Part shown: positions 40,463-50,077 of the stretch, piece after piece
How positions within the stretch are numbered: the first letter of the stretch is position 1
Layout: each line of letters begins with the position of its first letter
Assembly (NCBI RefSeq): GCF_039538365.1
Contig: NZ_BAABCA010000004.1
Span: forward strand, 372,001-436,000
Length of the DNA stretch: 64,000 nt
Source of the DNA: Postechiella marina
GTDB lineage: Bacteria > Bacteroidota > Bacteroidia > Flavobacteriales > Flavobacteriaceae
Reading direction: 5' to 3'
Position numbers and translations under genes: made by a program
The notes under the pieces: generated by a model
Database searches by the model: none
What the model saw: the letters and a program-made list of their open reading frames with translations, nothing else
Told to the model about the DNA's origin: nothing

Positions 40463-41620
40463 ATGAACAATTTTGATTTTAAAAACCCTACCAAAATTAT
40501 TTTTGGAAAGGATACGATAGAACAATTAAAAAATGAAATTCCTACTGATGCTAAAGTTTTATTACTTTACGGTGGCGGAAGTATTAAGAAAAACGGTATT
40601 TACGATCAAGTAAAAATTGCTTTAGCAAATGTTAATGTTGTTGAGTTTGGAGGCATTCCTGCTAACCCAGAATACGCCATATTAATGAACGCCTTAAAGG
40701 TTATAAAAGATGAAAACATTACATATTTATTAGCTGTTGGAGGCGGTTCTGTTATAGATGGCACTAAATTTTTATCTGCTGCTGCTGTTTTTGAAGGAGA
40801 CACGCCTTGGGATATTTTAACCAAGAAAATAAGAACTGAAAAAGGTATGCCTTTCGGAACTGTTTTAACATTACCTGCTACAGGGTCTGAAATGAATTCT
40901 GGAGCAGTAATTACACGTGAAGAAACTAAGGAAAAGCTTGCCATGGGCGGACCAGGATTATTTCCTGTGTTTTCAATTTTAGATCCACAGGTTATTACCT
41001 CAATACCTCAACGCCAATTAGCAAACGGATTAACCGATGCCTTTACACACGTTTTAGAGCAGTACATGACCTATCCTGTTGGTGCCTTATTACAAGACCG
41101 TTTTGCAGAAAGTATTTTACAAACTTTAGTTGAAGTTGCTCCAACGGTTTTAAAAGACCCAACAAATTACCAAGCAGCGTCTAACTTTATGTGGAGTTGT
41201 ACTATGGCTTTAAACGGACTAATTCAAAAAGGTGTACCTGGAGATTGGGCAATCCATATGATGGGTCACGAGTTAACCGCTTTATTTGGAATAGATCACG
41301 CACGTACTTTAGCAGTAATTGCACCAAGTCATTACAAGTATAATTTTGAAGCTAAAAAAGAAAAATTAGCACAATATGGTGAACGTGTTTGGAATATTAC
41401 TGAAGGCAGTACAGACGATAAAGCCTATGAAGCTATAGCTAAAACCGAAGCGTTTTTCCATAAACTAGGTATTGATACTAAATTATCTGATTACACTAAA
41501 GATTACGAAGGTACTGCCGAAGAAGTTGAAAAACGTTTTAAAGATCGTGGTTGGAAATTAGGAGAGCGCCAAGCTCTACTACCAGAAGACGCTAAGAAAA
41601 TTGTAAGAATGTCTTATTAG
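40463..41620 (+). CDS. NADP-dependent iron-containing alcohol dehydrogenase, YqhD-like
   Basis: 385 residues. FDFKNPTKIIFGKDTIEQL, LLYGGGSIKKNGIYDQV, AVGGGSVIDGTKF and ILTLPATGSEMNSGAVIT-like motifs, followed by the metal-binding residues (His in DAFTHVLEQ, HMMGHELTALFGIDHARTL). The GGGS at residues about 37-40 is typical of the NADPH-preferring YqhD/butanol dehydrogenase type. In E. coli YqhD removes short reactive aldehydes such as those from lipid peroxidation; the TetR and nitroreductase context supports a similar role. Confidence 0.9.
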   Translation: MNNFDFKNPTKIIFGKDTIEQLKNEIPTDAKVLLLYGGGSIKKNGIYDQVKIALANVNVVEFGGIPANPEYAILMNALKVIKDENITYLLAVGGGSVIDGTKFLSAAAVFEGDTPWDILTKKIRTEKGMPFGTVLTLPATGSEMNSGAVITREETKEKLAMGGPGLFPVFSILDPQVITSIPQRQLANGLTDAFTHVLEQYMTYPVGALLQDRFAESILQTLVEVAPTVLKDPTNYQAASNFMWSCTMALNGLIQKGVPGDWAIHMMGHELTALFGIDHARTLAVIAPSHYKYNFEAKKEKLAQYGERVWNITEGSTDDKAYEAIAKTEAFFHKLGIDTKLSDYTKDYEGTAEEVEKRFKDRGWKLGERQALLPEDAKKIVRMSY

Positions 41621-41626
41621 GTATAA

Positions 41627-42433
41627 ATGAAATTAGTAAAAACTATAGCCTTAGCGCTAACTGTTATTACAGCTTCAAGTTGTAAAGACAAAACAAACAA
41701 CACAACTTCTAAAACCGCTTTAGAAAAAAAAATAGAAAACAATAAAGAAAAAGATATGAACGTATTATTTGTATTAACATCTCACGATAAATTAGGAGAT
41801 ACAGGAAAGAAAACAGGATTTTGGGTAGAAGAATTCGCAAATCCATATTACACATTATTAGATAAAGGCGCAAAAATCACTATTGCAACACCAAATGGTG
41901 GAGCTGCACCAATAGACCCAAGTAGCGATTCGCCAGACGCTGCCACAGAAGATACTGAGCGTTACAATAAAGATGAAAAAACAAAAGCATTAATTGCTAA
42001 CACACACAAGTTAGCAGATATAAATGCAGACGATTTTGATGCTGTGTTTTACCCTGGAGGTCATGGACCATTATGGGATTTAGCAAACGATGAAACGTCA
42101 ATTGCTTTAATCGAAAAATTTAATGCTCAAGAGAAGCCTGTAGCATTTGTATGCCATGCTCCTGCTGCTTTAAAAGCTGTAAAAGGAACAGACGGACAGC
42201 CTTTAGTAAAAGGTAAAAAAGTAACAGGATTTACTAACTCTGAAGAAGCTGCTGTTGGTTTAACAGACGTTGTTCCGTTTCTAGTTGAAGACATGTTAAA
42301 CGAAAATGGAGGAATCTACTCTAAAAAAGAAGACTGGGCAGCTTACGCTATTCAAGATGGTAACTTAATTACTGGACAAAACCCAGCATCGTCTGAGTTA
42401 GTTGCACAGAAACTATTAGAGCGTTTAAAATAA
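41627..42433 (+). CDS. Lipoprotein with a DJ-1/PfpI (Hsp31-like) domain
   Basis: 268 residues. MKLVKTIALALTVITASSC resembles an SPII signal with Cys19, followed by a charged linker. From Met44 the sequence MNVLFVLTSHDKLG is the normal start of cytosolic class I amidotransferase-like proteins of the Hsp31/DJ-1 group. Glu68, Cys176 (FVCHAP) and His177 give the expected catalytic set. Such enzymes act as glyoxalase III or on glycated substrates. Export of this domain is unusual. An internal start at 41756 could give a cytosolic form. Last gene of the TetR operon. Confidence 0.82.
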   Translation: MKLVKTIALALTVITASSCKDKTNNTTSKTALEKKIENNKEKDMNVLFVLTSHDKLGDTGKKTGFWVEEFANPYYTLLDKGAKITIATPNGGAAPIDPSSDSPDAATEDTERYNKDEKTKALIANTHKLADINADDFDAVFYPGGHGPLWDLANDETSIALIEKFNAQEKPVAFVCHAPAALKAVKGTDGQPLVKGKKVTGFTNSEEAAVGLTDVVPFLVEDMLNENGGIYSKKEDWAAYAIQDGNLITGQNPASSELVAQKLLERLK

Positions 42434-42454
42434 CACCCTTTTTATTAATAGCAG

Positions 42455-42491
42455 AAAGCCTGTAAAACAACTTGTTTTACAGGCTTTTATA
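42455..42491 (+). terminator. Intrinsic terminator of the TetR operon
   Basis: A 15-bp perfect stem (42455-42469 with 42473-42487, loop ACT) followed by TTATATTTT. It ends the plus-strand operon before the converging beta-mannosidase gene. Confidence 0.85.
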
Positions 42492-42530
42492 TTTTATATA
42501 TTCTTTTTAAGAGTTAAGTAATAAACTTAA

Positions 42531-45119
42531 TTAATATGCATCATAAAGAGAAATAATATCTAAGCTAGATTTTAAACTTTCTATATCTACCGCTTTTTTT
42601 CCTATAAAATTAATGGCATATTTTTTATTTGGTAAAACATCAAAATAATTGTTAGAAAATCGCCCTTCTATAGCTGTTTGCAATCGCACATTTTTTGCTA
42701 AAACATTTGCCTCTATTTCTACAACTACATTATTATTAGCATCTTTTATTACAGTATAGCTAATGTCTGGTTTACTTAATTTTAATTTATTTGGTACTAC
42801 ATCATAATATACTGTTTCATCTAATACAGATTGATTTATATCCTCTATCTCTGCAAATAAAAACGTATTATGAGCTTCTTTTTTTCTAATCCAAGAACTC
42901 ATTTTATCGGTAAAATAAATAGCACTTGTATTAGCATTTATAACAATAGGCACTTCTATTTGATTATAAACTTCACCAGTAAAATCAATAGTTTTTAAAC
43001 GCAAAATTACTGGTTTTTCTTTTAAATCATCAGAAGCAATATGCAATTCAATTTTATCTTCATTATTAAAAAACATCATTTTAATAGGCTTATAAAGCTC
43101 TTTTACAGCATAATGCGATGCTTTCCATGTACCGTAATAATCTATCGTAGACCAAGAAGCTACTGGCCAACAATCGTTTATTTGCCAATAAAGAGATCCC
43201 ATACAGTATGGCATATTTCGCCTATGCGCTTCAATTGCTATTTTCATGCCCTTGGCTTGTAATAACTGACTTACATACAAAAAGGATTCAAAATCTTTAG
43301 GTGTTCTATACCATGATTTCATGTAACGCTCTATACTTTTATTCCCTATTGAAGAACGTTGATGCGATTTCATAACATCGGAATAAATATTCCAATCGTC
43401 TTCTTCTGCATATTTTTTAACAGAACTAAATTCTGGGAAAGATTGAAACCCATATTCTGACATAAATCGAGGAATATATTCTTCAAAAGTAGAAAACGGT
43501 TCGCCTTGTCCCCAAACCCCCCAATAATGGTAATCTCCCGCTGTTAAAGTAGCATCTTCTCCTCTAGCAGATGTTGGTGACGATGCCCAATAAAATGTGT
43601 CATTATCAAACTCCTCAACGACCTCTGGCAGCACATTATGAAACACATCTTGGTAAGCTTTCCAAACTTTATCTACAATGTCTTGCCCTTGAGTATTTAA
43701 GGTTTGCGGAATCCACCCCCAATTTTTCCAAGCAGTTAAATTTTCGTTATTTCCACACCAAAGCGCAATACTTGTATGGTTGCGCAAACGTTTTACATTG
43801 TATTCTGCTTCGGCTTTAACGTTTTCTAAAAAATCTTCATCTCCAGGATACATAGCACAAGCAAACATAAAATCTTGCCAAACTAAAATACCGTATTTAT
43901 CACATAAATTATAAAATATATCTTTTTCATAAATACCTCCTCCCCAAACACGAATCATGTTAAAATTAGCATCTACCATGTTTTTAACCATAGTTTCATA
44001 ATCACCAATAGAAATACGATTTAAAAACACATCTTGCGGAATGTAATTGGCTCCTTTCATAAAAACAGGATGTCCATTTAATTCAAAATAAAAACTCTTG
44101 CCTATGCTATCCTTTTCCTGAACAACTTTTAGTGTTTTTAACCCTATTTTGTTGGTGTTTATAGCTAGTAAGTCTTCTTTGTCCTTTAACTCGACATCTA
44201 TTTTATATAATTTTTGATTACCTAAACCATTAGTCCACCACAACTCAGGATTATTAATATTAAACGGTAAATTAATTCTATTCTCTCCTTTTTTTAAGGC
44301 TATTTCTTTATGAGTAGTTAAAACAGAATCGACTTTTACATTTACAAATGCTATAAAATCATGTGTAGCTACTACGCTTAATTGTGCTGTTAACACTGCA
44401 TTTGTTTTGGTTATTTTACGCTGTTTTAAATAAACATCTTTTATAGTGGCCATATTATAGGCTGATACTTCTATATCTTGCCAAATACCACTAGATACTA
44501 ACCGAGGTCCCCAATCCCATCCAAAATGATACCCAGGTTTTCTACTAAAAACTGCCACTTGTTTTTTACCCAAACCGCCATTCTCAGATTGGTCGTTAAC
44601 AGCATTAGGCAATGTATAACCTAAAGCCTTTCGCTTTTTTAATCCTATTTTTATAGGCGAATCGAAAACAATTCTTAATTTATTCTTACCTTTTTTTAAT
44701 ACCGATTTACAATTAATTGTTTTACCAACAAACATATTATCTGTATTTAAAACTAAAGAATCGTTTAAATAAATATGAGCATAAGTATCTAAACCTTTAA
44801 AATTTAACTCGACTATTTCTTTATCTAAAATAGATTTGTCTACATAAAAAACTGTTTTATACTCCCAGTCTTTTTTATCTATCCATTGTTGTTGTTTTTC
44901 GTTTAATCTATAAAAAGGATCTTCTATAATACCATTAGCTAGTAAATCTGTATGCACTGTACCAGGCACTTCTGCTTTTAACCATAATGTGTCTTTGCTA
45001 GATTTAAATTGCCAATTAGCTTCTATTTTTTTTGAAATAAAATGGGGTGTTTGATCGCATGATATCAAACTTATAATTATTAATAACAAACCTAAGTATT
45101 TATTTTTTTTACCCATCAT
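42531..45119 (-). CDS. Beta-mannosidase, glycoside hydrolase family 2
   Basis: 862 residues with lipobox LISC (Cys21). The domain order is GH2: N-terminal jelly roll (W36 to about 215, with GYHFGWDWGPRLVSSGIW), immunoglobulin-like domains and a TIM barrel (about 330-660). Acid/base Glu459 is in WCGNNEN and nucleophile Glu555 in FMSEYGFQSFP, the beta-mannosidase form of these motifs. It removes terminal mannose from beta-mannooligosaccharides, probably in the periplasm or at the cell surface. Downstream end of the mannan locus, probably with its own promoter. Confidence 0.9.
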   Translation of the reverse strand: MMGKKNKYLGLLLIIISLISCDQTPHFISKKIEANWQFKSSKDTLWLKAEVPGTVHTDLLANGIIEDPFYRLNEKQQQWIDKKDWEYKTVFYVDKSILDKEIVELNFKGLDTYAHIYLNDSLVLNTDNMFVGKTINCKSVLKKGKNKLRIVFDSPIKIGLKKRKALGYTLPNAVNDQSENGGLGKKQVAVFSRKPGYHFGWDWGPRLVSSGIWQDIEVSAYNMATIKDVYLKQRKITKTNAVLTAQLSVVATHDFIAFVNVKVDSVLTTHKEIALKKGENRINLPFNINNPELWWTNGLGNQKLYKIDVELKDKEDLLAINTNKIGLKTLKVVQEKDSIGKSFYFELNGHPVFMKGANYIPQDVFLNRISIGDYETMVKNMVDANFNMIRVWGGGIYEKDIFYNLCDKYGILVWQDFMFACAMYPGDEDFLENVKAEAEYNVKRLRNHTSIALWCGNNENLTAWKNWGWIPQTLNTQGQDIVDKVWKAYQDVFHNVLPEVVEEFDNDTFYWASSPTSARGEDATLTAGDYHYWGVWGQGEPFSTFEEYIPRFMSEYGFQSFPEFSSVKKYAEEDDWNIYSDVMKSHQRSSIGNKSIERYMKSWYRTPKDFESFLYVSQLLQAKGMKIAIEAHRRNMPYCMGSLYWQINDCWPVASWSTIDYYGTWKASHYAVKELYKPIKMMFFNNEDKIELHIASDDLKEKPVILRLKTIDFTGEVYNQIEVPIVINANTSAIYFTDKMSSWIRKKEAHNTFLFAEIEDINQSVLDETVYYDVVPNKLKLSKPDISYTVIKDANNNVVVEIEANVLAKNVRLQTAIEGRFSNNYFDVLPNKKYAINFIGKKAVDIESLKSSLDIISLYDAY

Positions 45120-45162
45120 TTTATAAAAACCTTCTTATTACTTAAATATCGTTTTAAAATAA

Positions 45163-45199
45163 AAAAACACCAGCAAACTATACATGCACTGGCGTTTTT
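45163..45199 (-). terminator. Intrinsic terminator after the T9SS cargo gene
   Basis: AAAAACACCAG (45163-45173) pairs with CTGGCGTTTTT (45189-45199) with one G.U wobble in the minus-strand RNA, followed on that strand by more Ts. Confidence 0.65.
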
Positions 45200-45216
45200 A
45201 AATCACTACAACTAAC

Positions 45217-46200
45217 TTAATTTTTCACAAATCGCTTTATAATTTTTTGATTTAATTTGTTTTCTATGGAGACCAAATACATTCCTGATTTTATATCTGA
45301 CACATTTATTGATGTACTATTTGATGTTTTAACTAATTGCCCAGTTACACTAAAAACAGACATATTTACACCATTTAAAACTGCTTGATTTCCTTTTACT
45401 TTAAGCACATCGCTTACAGGATTTGGATACACTTCAAAGTACGTATCTTGTAAACGGTTAGATGATAACGTTGATGTAGTTATTGCTGAGTAGGCATTAT
45501 AATCTGAATCTGGTAAAGCCTGTAGTTTAACTTCATAAACATTCCCATCTGCAATAGTTATTTCTGATGCTCCGCTTCCATATACTCCAGAAAAGGTGTA
45601 AGATGTTCCGCTAGAGTAACCCCATTCTACCCAAATATCAGATCCATCTGCTCCAACAATAGCAACATTAAAACCTCCTGTAGCTGCTGCATCTGCATCC
45701 CAAGTTAAAGTGAATTCGTTTGGGGCGTTTTGAGAGATCATTAACCCAGTGGGTGCAGCAGGTTCTGCAGGAGCATTTATAGATTCTGAAATATAATTAT
45801 CGCCATAATCGCCATCTACACTTGGTGTATCGTCTGGCGTAGATTGCACGGTAAAAGTATAATGGTTTCCATCGGTCATGGTTGTACTCGAACTCCCACT
45901 GTTATTTGTTACCAAACCTGAGAAGGTATACGACGTTTGATCGCCAGCAATAGATGCTATGTACCCTAAATTATTTCCGTTGGTATTATCGTTTAAATAC
46001 ACATTAAAACCTGCGGTATTTGCACCTGTATTCCAATTTAAAACAAACACATTTGATGTAGAATTATCTATTGTTAAATTTGTTATTGGGTCTGCATCTT
46101 GAGCAAAAGACAAACTAGACACTAAGAATAAGCTAAAAACTGAAAGCCATTTTAATGTTGCTAATTTTAATGATTTGTATTGAGTAATTTTGTGGTGCAT
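45217..46200 (-). CDS. T9SS-secreted protein with two FN3-like modules
   Basis: 327 residues with signal peptide (cleavage near SFAQ, residue 34). Two modules of about 100 residues (37-143 and 147-243) share FxLxW near the start and DGxxYxxxxQxxPD near the end. A type A sorting domain (about 250-327: FEVYPNPVSDVLKV, VFSVTGQLV, SGMYLVSIE, KRFVKN) directs secretion by the type IX system. No catalytic domain. The second module closely resembles the linker module in the neighbouring esterase (QALPD..YNAY). Probably a surface glycan-binding protein. Transcribed alone between two terminators. Confidence 0.8.
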   Translation of the reverse strand: MHHKITQYKSLKLATLKWLSVFSLFLVSSLSFAQDADPITNLTIDNSTSNVFVLNWNTGANTAGFNVYLNDNTNGNNLGYIASIAGDQTSYTFSGLVTNNSGSSSTTMTDGNHYTFTVQSTPDDTPSVDGDYGDNYISESINAPAEPAAPTGLMISQNAPNEFTLTWDADAAATGGFNVAIVGADGSDIWVEWGYSSGTSYTFSGVYGSGASEITIADGNVYEVKLQALPDSDYNAYSAITTSTLSSNRLQDTYFEVYPNPVSDVLKVKGNQAVLNGVNMSVFSVTGQLVKTSNSTSINVSDIKSGMYLVSIENKLNQKIIKRFVKN

Positions 46201-46399
46201 ATTTTATTTAGTTTAAGAGATTATTAATTACAGTAAAGGTAACTTTGGTAAAAATGCCTTTATGACTAAATAATGCTGAATACTTATTACTTTATGAATT
46301 TATAAACCAATTAATTACAAATAATAATGCTTAAAAACAGACTAAAAAAGTATACATACCTCTTTTATTTGAGCTGATTAAAATGATATTTAAAAAAAA

Positions 46400-46442
46400 C
46401 GTACTCGTATTTATTTAAAATATTCAAATAAATACAAGTACG
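46400..46442 (-). terminator. Terminator of the long PUL operon
   Basis: A 17-bp stem (46400-46416 with 46426-46442), one pair being a G.U wobble in the minus-strand RNA, is followed on the minus strand by eight Ts (46399-46392). It ends the transcript that starts at susC. The remaining part of 46201-46475 shows only AT-rich sequence. Confidence 0.75.
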
Positions 46443-46475
46443 CCTTAACTGAAAACTAAATTTCTTATTTAGTCC

Positions 46476-48443
46476 TTACTTTTTAACCTTATACCCTTGT
46501 AAAGACAACATTTTAGTTGCGTAACGCTTTCCTAATTCGCGCACACCTGCCGAATTAAAGTGTAACTCATCACTTTTAACACCACAGCCTTTAGAAGAAA
46601 TTACATGAGCTGTTGGTATGGTTTTAGGTAGTTTATTTATAATAGGATTCATACTTGCGCACATACCATTTTGTGCTTCGTGTACCACCTCTCCAGAAAG
46701 TAAAGGCACATCGTTTGCATTTAAAGATAAATCTGCAAGGATATTATTGTATACTTTTTGAACATATCTTGGCCAGTTTACATCGTCTTGATTTGCCTCT
46801 CCTTGATGTAATAAAATCCCTTTTATAACACCACTTTTTTGAGCTATTTTAGCTAAATTAATAAGATGTCCATAAGGGTTTCCTCTGTAAGATGCTATTT
46901 TATCTGTAAACCAAGATTGCTTGGTAGTAGCATTAAAATCTTGATATAAATCTTTATCAAACAATCTAATATCGCAACCGCCTACAGCTACTGGCACAAC
47001 GCCAACTTTTATCTTTTTAGGTAAATTTTCTACCATCGTCCTACCAAAATAATCGGCAGGAGAAAGACCTGTATTACAGTGAAACATAGGCGGTAAAGCA
47101 GAATACCATCTATTTTCATTTTTACCTAAACTACCACAATCTAAAGATTGCAATACTTTAAAACGGTGGTTTGCTTTTAAATCTTGTGGCTCTATTGCAG
47201 CAGAACCTTCCATGTTAGATTGCCCAATACATAAGTAAATATGCATGTTTGGATCGAATTTTAAATTTTCGCCTTCGGAATCGTTTAAATTTACAATTGA
47301 AGTTGCGTAAGCATTTTGATTATCGTCTGGTAAAGCCTGAACTCTTGCTATATAAACTCCATCTGGTTTTATAGTTAAATCTTCAGTTTGCTTGCCTTCA
47401 AACGTAAAACTATTTACATCCTTACCTAACGTTTTTAAATATACATTACCACTATTTTTTGCAGGGTCTTCAATATAAACATTAGTAGCCTGGCTTGCAT
47501 TTAAACCATTATCCCAGGTTAATGTAAAACCGTTGTTATTTATTCTAGAAACTTGTATATTATATGGCGCATTAGGTTCTGGCAAAGAACTCGCAACCTT
47601 AATACCTTGTAAATCCAACATTTTAAGCGCGTAACGTTTTCCTAATTCGCGCACACCAGCCGAATTAAAATGTACATTATCATCTCTTACCTCGCAACCT
47701 TTTGAAGAAATGACATGAGCTGTAGAAATAGTTTTTGGCAGCTTATCTATAATTTTATTCATGCTAGCACATTTACCTCCTTGATCTTCGTGCGCCAATT
47801 CGCCAACAAGCAAAGGCACTTCGCTTTTATTTAAAGACAAATCGTTTAACATGTTATTATAAATGGTTTTAACATAGGCTGGCCAATTCGTATCGTCTTG
47901 ATTGGTTTCGCCTTGATGCAGTAAAATCCCTTTAATAATGCCATCTTTTTGAGCTTGTTTTGCTAATTCTATAAAACGTTTATATGGGTTTGCGCCATAG
48001 GCATTAATTTTATCTTGAAACCATTGTTCTGGGTAAGTATTTGTATAATCTTGCCATTTGTCTTTATCGAACAACCTAATATCGCTACCACCAATAGCCA
48101 CATTTATCACACCTACAGTAACCGCTTTAGGCAAGTTTTCAACCATAGTTCTACCAAAATAATCGGCAGGAGAAAGTCCGGTCCAACATTGGCTTAATGG
48201 AGGTATTGCAATAGTCCATTGCCCTTGTTTTCTTCCTAAATCAGAACAATCCATAGGTGCTAAAACTTTAAACCTATCGTTTCCTGTTTTATCTTGAACT
48301 TCTATAGCTGCAGAACCTTCCATATTAGACTGTCCAAAACATAAGTAAATATGAAAATTTGGATCTTGAGCAAATACATTAAGGGTACTCATACCTATAC
48401 AAAACACTAAAACAAGTTCCTTTATAAATTTTATTTTCATCAT
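46476..48443 (-). CDS. Double SGNH carbohydrate acetylesterase (SASA/DUF303)
   Basis: 655 residues with signal peptide (to about residue 25). Two near-identical SGNH domains, residues about 27-275 and 398-650, each complete: Ser39 and Ser409 in GQSNMEG, Asp255-His258 and Asp625-His628 in DxxHF, plus LLHQGE. Both contain SPADYFGRTMVENLPK. Between them (about 285-388) lies an FN3-like module shared with the 45217 protein. Removes acetyl groups from polysaccharide, here probably acetylated mannan. Last gene of the operon, 11 bases after the symporter gene. Confidence 0.85.
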   Translation of the reverse strand: MMKIKFIKELVLVFCIGMSTLNVFAQDPNFHIYLCFGQSNMEGSAAIEVQDKTGNDRFKVLAPMDCSDLGRKQGQWTIAIPPLSQCWTGLSPADYFGRTMVENLPKAVTVGVINVAIGGSDIRLFDKDKWQDYTNTYPEQWFQDKINAYGANPYKRFIELAKQAQKDGIIKGILLHQGETNQDDTNWPAYVKTIYNNMLNDLSLNKSEVPLLVGELAHEDQGGKCASMNKIIDKLPKTISTAHVISSKGCEVRDDNVHFNSAGVRELGKRYALKMLDLQGIKVASSLPEPNAPYNIQVSRINNNGFTLTWDNGLNASQATNVYIEDPAKNSGNVYLKTLGKDVNSFTFEGKQTEDLTIKPDGVYIARVQALPDDNQNAYATSIVNLNDSEGENLKFDPNMHIYLCIGQSNMEGSAAIEPQDLKANHRFKVLQSLDCGSLGKNENRWYSALPPMFHCNTGLSPADYFGRTMVENLPKKIKVGVVPVAVGGCDIRLFDKDLYQDFNATTKQSWFTDKIASYRGNPYGHLINLAKIAQKSGVIKGILLHQGEANQDDVNWPRYVQKVYNNILADLSLNANDVPLLSGEVVHEAQNGMCASMNPIINKLPKTIPTAHVISSKGCGVKSDELHFNSAGVRELGKRYATKMLSLQGYKVKK

Positions 48444-48454
48444 AATATTTTAAT

Positions 48455-50050
48455 CTATTGATACATATACAACACCAAAAAGCAGAACACTATTAACACC
48501 ACAGACCACACTCTAAAGTTTTTGTAAAATGGCACGCCTTCAAGCTCTTTGGTTTCTTCGTGATAAATCTTTTTTGTCCAAATTAATTCTTCAATTTGAG
48601 AAGTTTCATCTGGTTTAGAAAGTAAACTCACAATGGTTATAATAACCGCACTAAAAGCAAAATAAAAAGGCACTTTAAGTAAGAAATGAATATCGCCTAA
48701 CAATTCAAAATCAAAAGCAACCTTAGCAACTATAGTAGCCACAGCAGCAAAAGCACCACCCATTAACCCCCAAAATGCGCCATGTTTATTTATACGTTTC
48801 CAGAAAACGCCTAAAAAGAATACTGCCACAACTGGAGGTGCAATATAGGTTAGCATTTCTTGATAGTATTTTAATAACGAATCGAATTTAGACACAAAAG
48901 GCACCCAAGCCACAGCTAAAATTAACACGATTACCGACACAATTTTACCCACATATACTTGCTCTTTTTGAGAAGGTTCTTTTTTAAACTTTGTATAAAA
49001 ATCCATTGTAAATAATGTGGCTACCGAATTTAACAGCGCACTTAATGTAGATGTTAAAGCAGCAACCATAGCAGCTAACATTAAGCCTAATAAACCTGTT
49101 GGCATAAGCTCGATAACTAACTTAGGATACACCATATCGTTTTTAGGTAAATCTGGAAATAAATGCTTCCCTATTACTGCTGGAAAAATAATGATGAAGA
49201 TTAACGACACCGTTAAAAAACCAACTAAAAGAATTCCTTTTCTACCGTGGTCTATAGATTTTGCGGTTAATACACGCTGTACCAAAACTTGATTATTTCC
49301 CCAGAAATAAAACCCAAGAATAGGTATTCCTACTATCATACCGAGCCAAGGCACCGAAGAATCGTCCATTGGGCGAATTAATTTCATCATGTAATCGCCT
49401 TCTAAAAGTAATGTCTTTAAATAATCTAATCCGCCATTATTCATAGCCAAAAAGGTTAAAATAAAAGTACCTACTAGTAAAAGAATACCTTGAATAAGAT
49501 CGACTTTTATGGCTGCCGACAACCCTCCAGGAATAGTATATGCTGCAACAATAACAGCAAAAATTACCGATAATTCCATAATAGACATGGTTGGAAACAC
49601 CAATTTCATTAATAAAGACGCTGCGTACAATGCACCTGCTGCATCTAAAAATGTAGAGCCCATTAATGTTATAAACGAGAAGTAGTATCGCGAGCGTTTA
49701 TCGAAACGTCTTTCTAAAAACTCTGGAATAGTAAAAATGCCCGATTTTATATAAAACGGTAAAAAGAACATGGCAAAAAATACCATAACCAATACCGAAA
49801 CCAAATCGTAATTAAAAACAGCAATTCCGGTAGAATATGCGTCGCCACTTTTACCAATTAATGTTGTACTAGAAATACTTGCTGCAAACAATGAAAACCC
49901 AATAATTGGCCATGTCATGTTTCGACCTGCAAGAAAATAATCGCTTGTAGAATCGCTTCCTTTTTTAGATGATTTGATACCAAACCATACAATAAAAATA
50001 AAGTACACAACGAGTACCGTAATATCTACAACACCTAAATTATAATCCAT
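48455..50050 (-). CDS. Sodium/solute symporter (SSS family)
   Basis: 531 residues with about 13-14 transmembrane helices. SSS hallmarks: SDYFLAGRNMTWPIIGFSLFAASISSTTLIGKSGDAYSTG and GGLSAAIKVDLIQGILLLVG. Relatives in polysaccharide loci import monosaccharides or short oligosaccharides with sodium. Between the GH-A hydrolase and esterase genes (27 and 11 bases away), so it likely brings mannose or mannooligosaccharide across the inner membrane for the GH130 phosphorylase. Confidence 0.88.
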   Translation of the reverse strand: MDYNLGVVDITVLVVYFIFIVWFGIKSSKKGSDSTSDYFLAGRNMTWPIIGFSLFAASISSTTLIGKSGDAYSTGIAVFNYDLVSVLVMVFFAMFFLPFYIKSGIFTIPEFLERRFDKRSRYYFSFITLMGSTFLDAAGALYAASLLMKLVFPTMSIMELSVIFAVIVAAYTIPGGLSAAIKVDLIQGILLLVGTFILTFLAMNNGGLDYLKTLLLEGDYMMKLIRPMDDSSVPWLGMIVGIPILGFYFWGNNQVLVQRVLTAKSIDHGRKGILLVGFLTVSLIFIIIFPAVIGKHLFPDLPKNDMVYPKLVIELMPTGLLGLMLAAMVAALTSTLSALLNSVATLFTMDFYTKFKKEPSQKEQVYVGKIVSVIVLILAVAWVPFVSKFDSLLKYYQEMLTYIAPPVVAVFFLGVFWKRINKHGAFWGLMGGAFAAVATIVAKVAFDFELLGDIHFLLKVPFYFAFSAVIITIVSLLSKPDETSQIEELIWTKKIYHEETKELEGVPFYKNFRVWSVVLIVFCFLVLYMYQ

Positions 50051-50077
50051 AATATTTTTGAGAAACCTTTACAGGTT

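Noticed and set aside
46201..46475. Hidden small gene between the T9SS cargo and esterase genes
   Set aside because: Only AT-rich sequence and a terminator; no frame with coding character.
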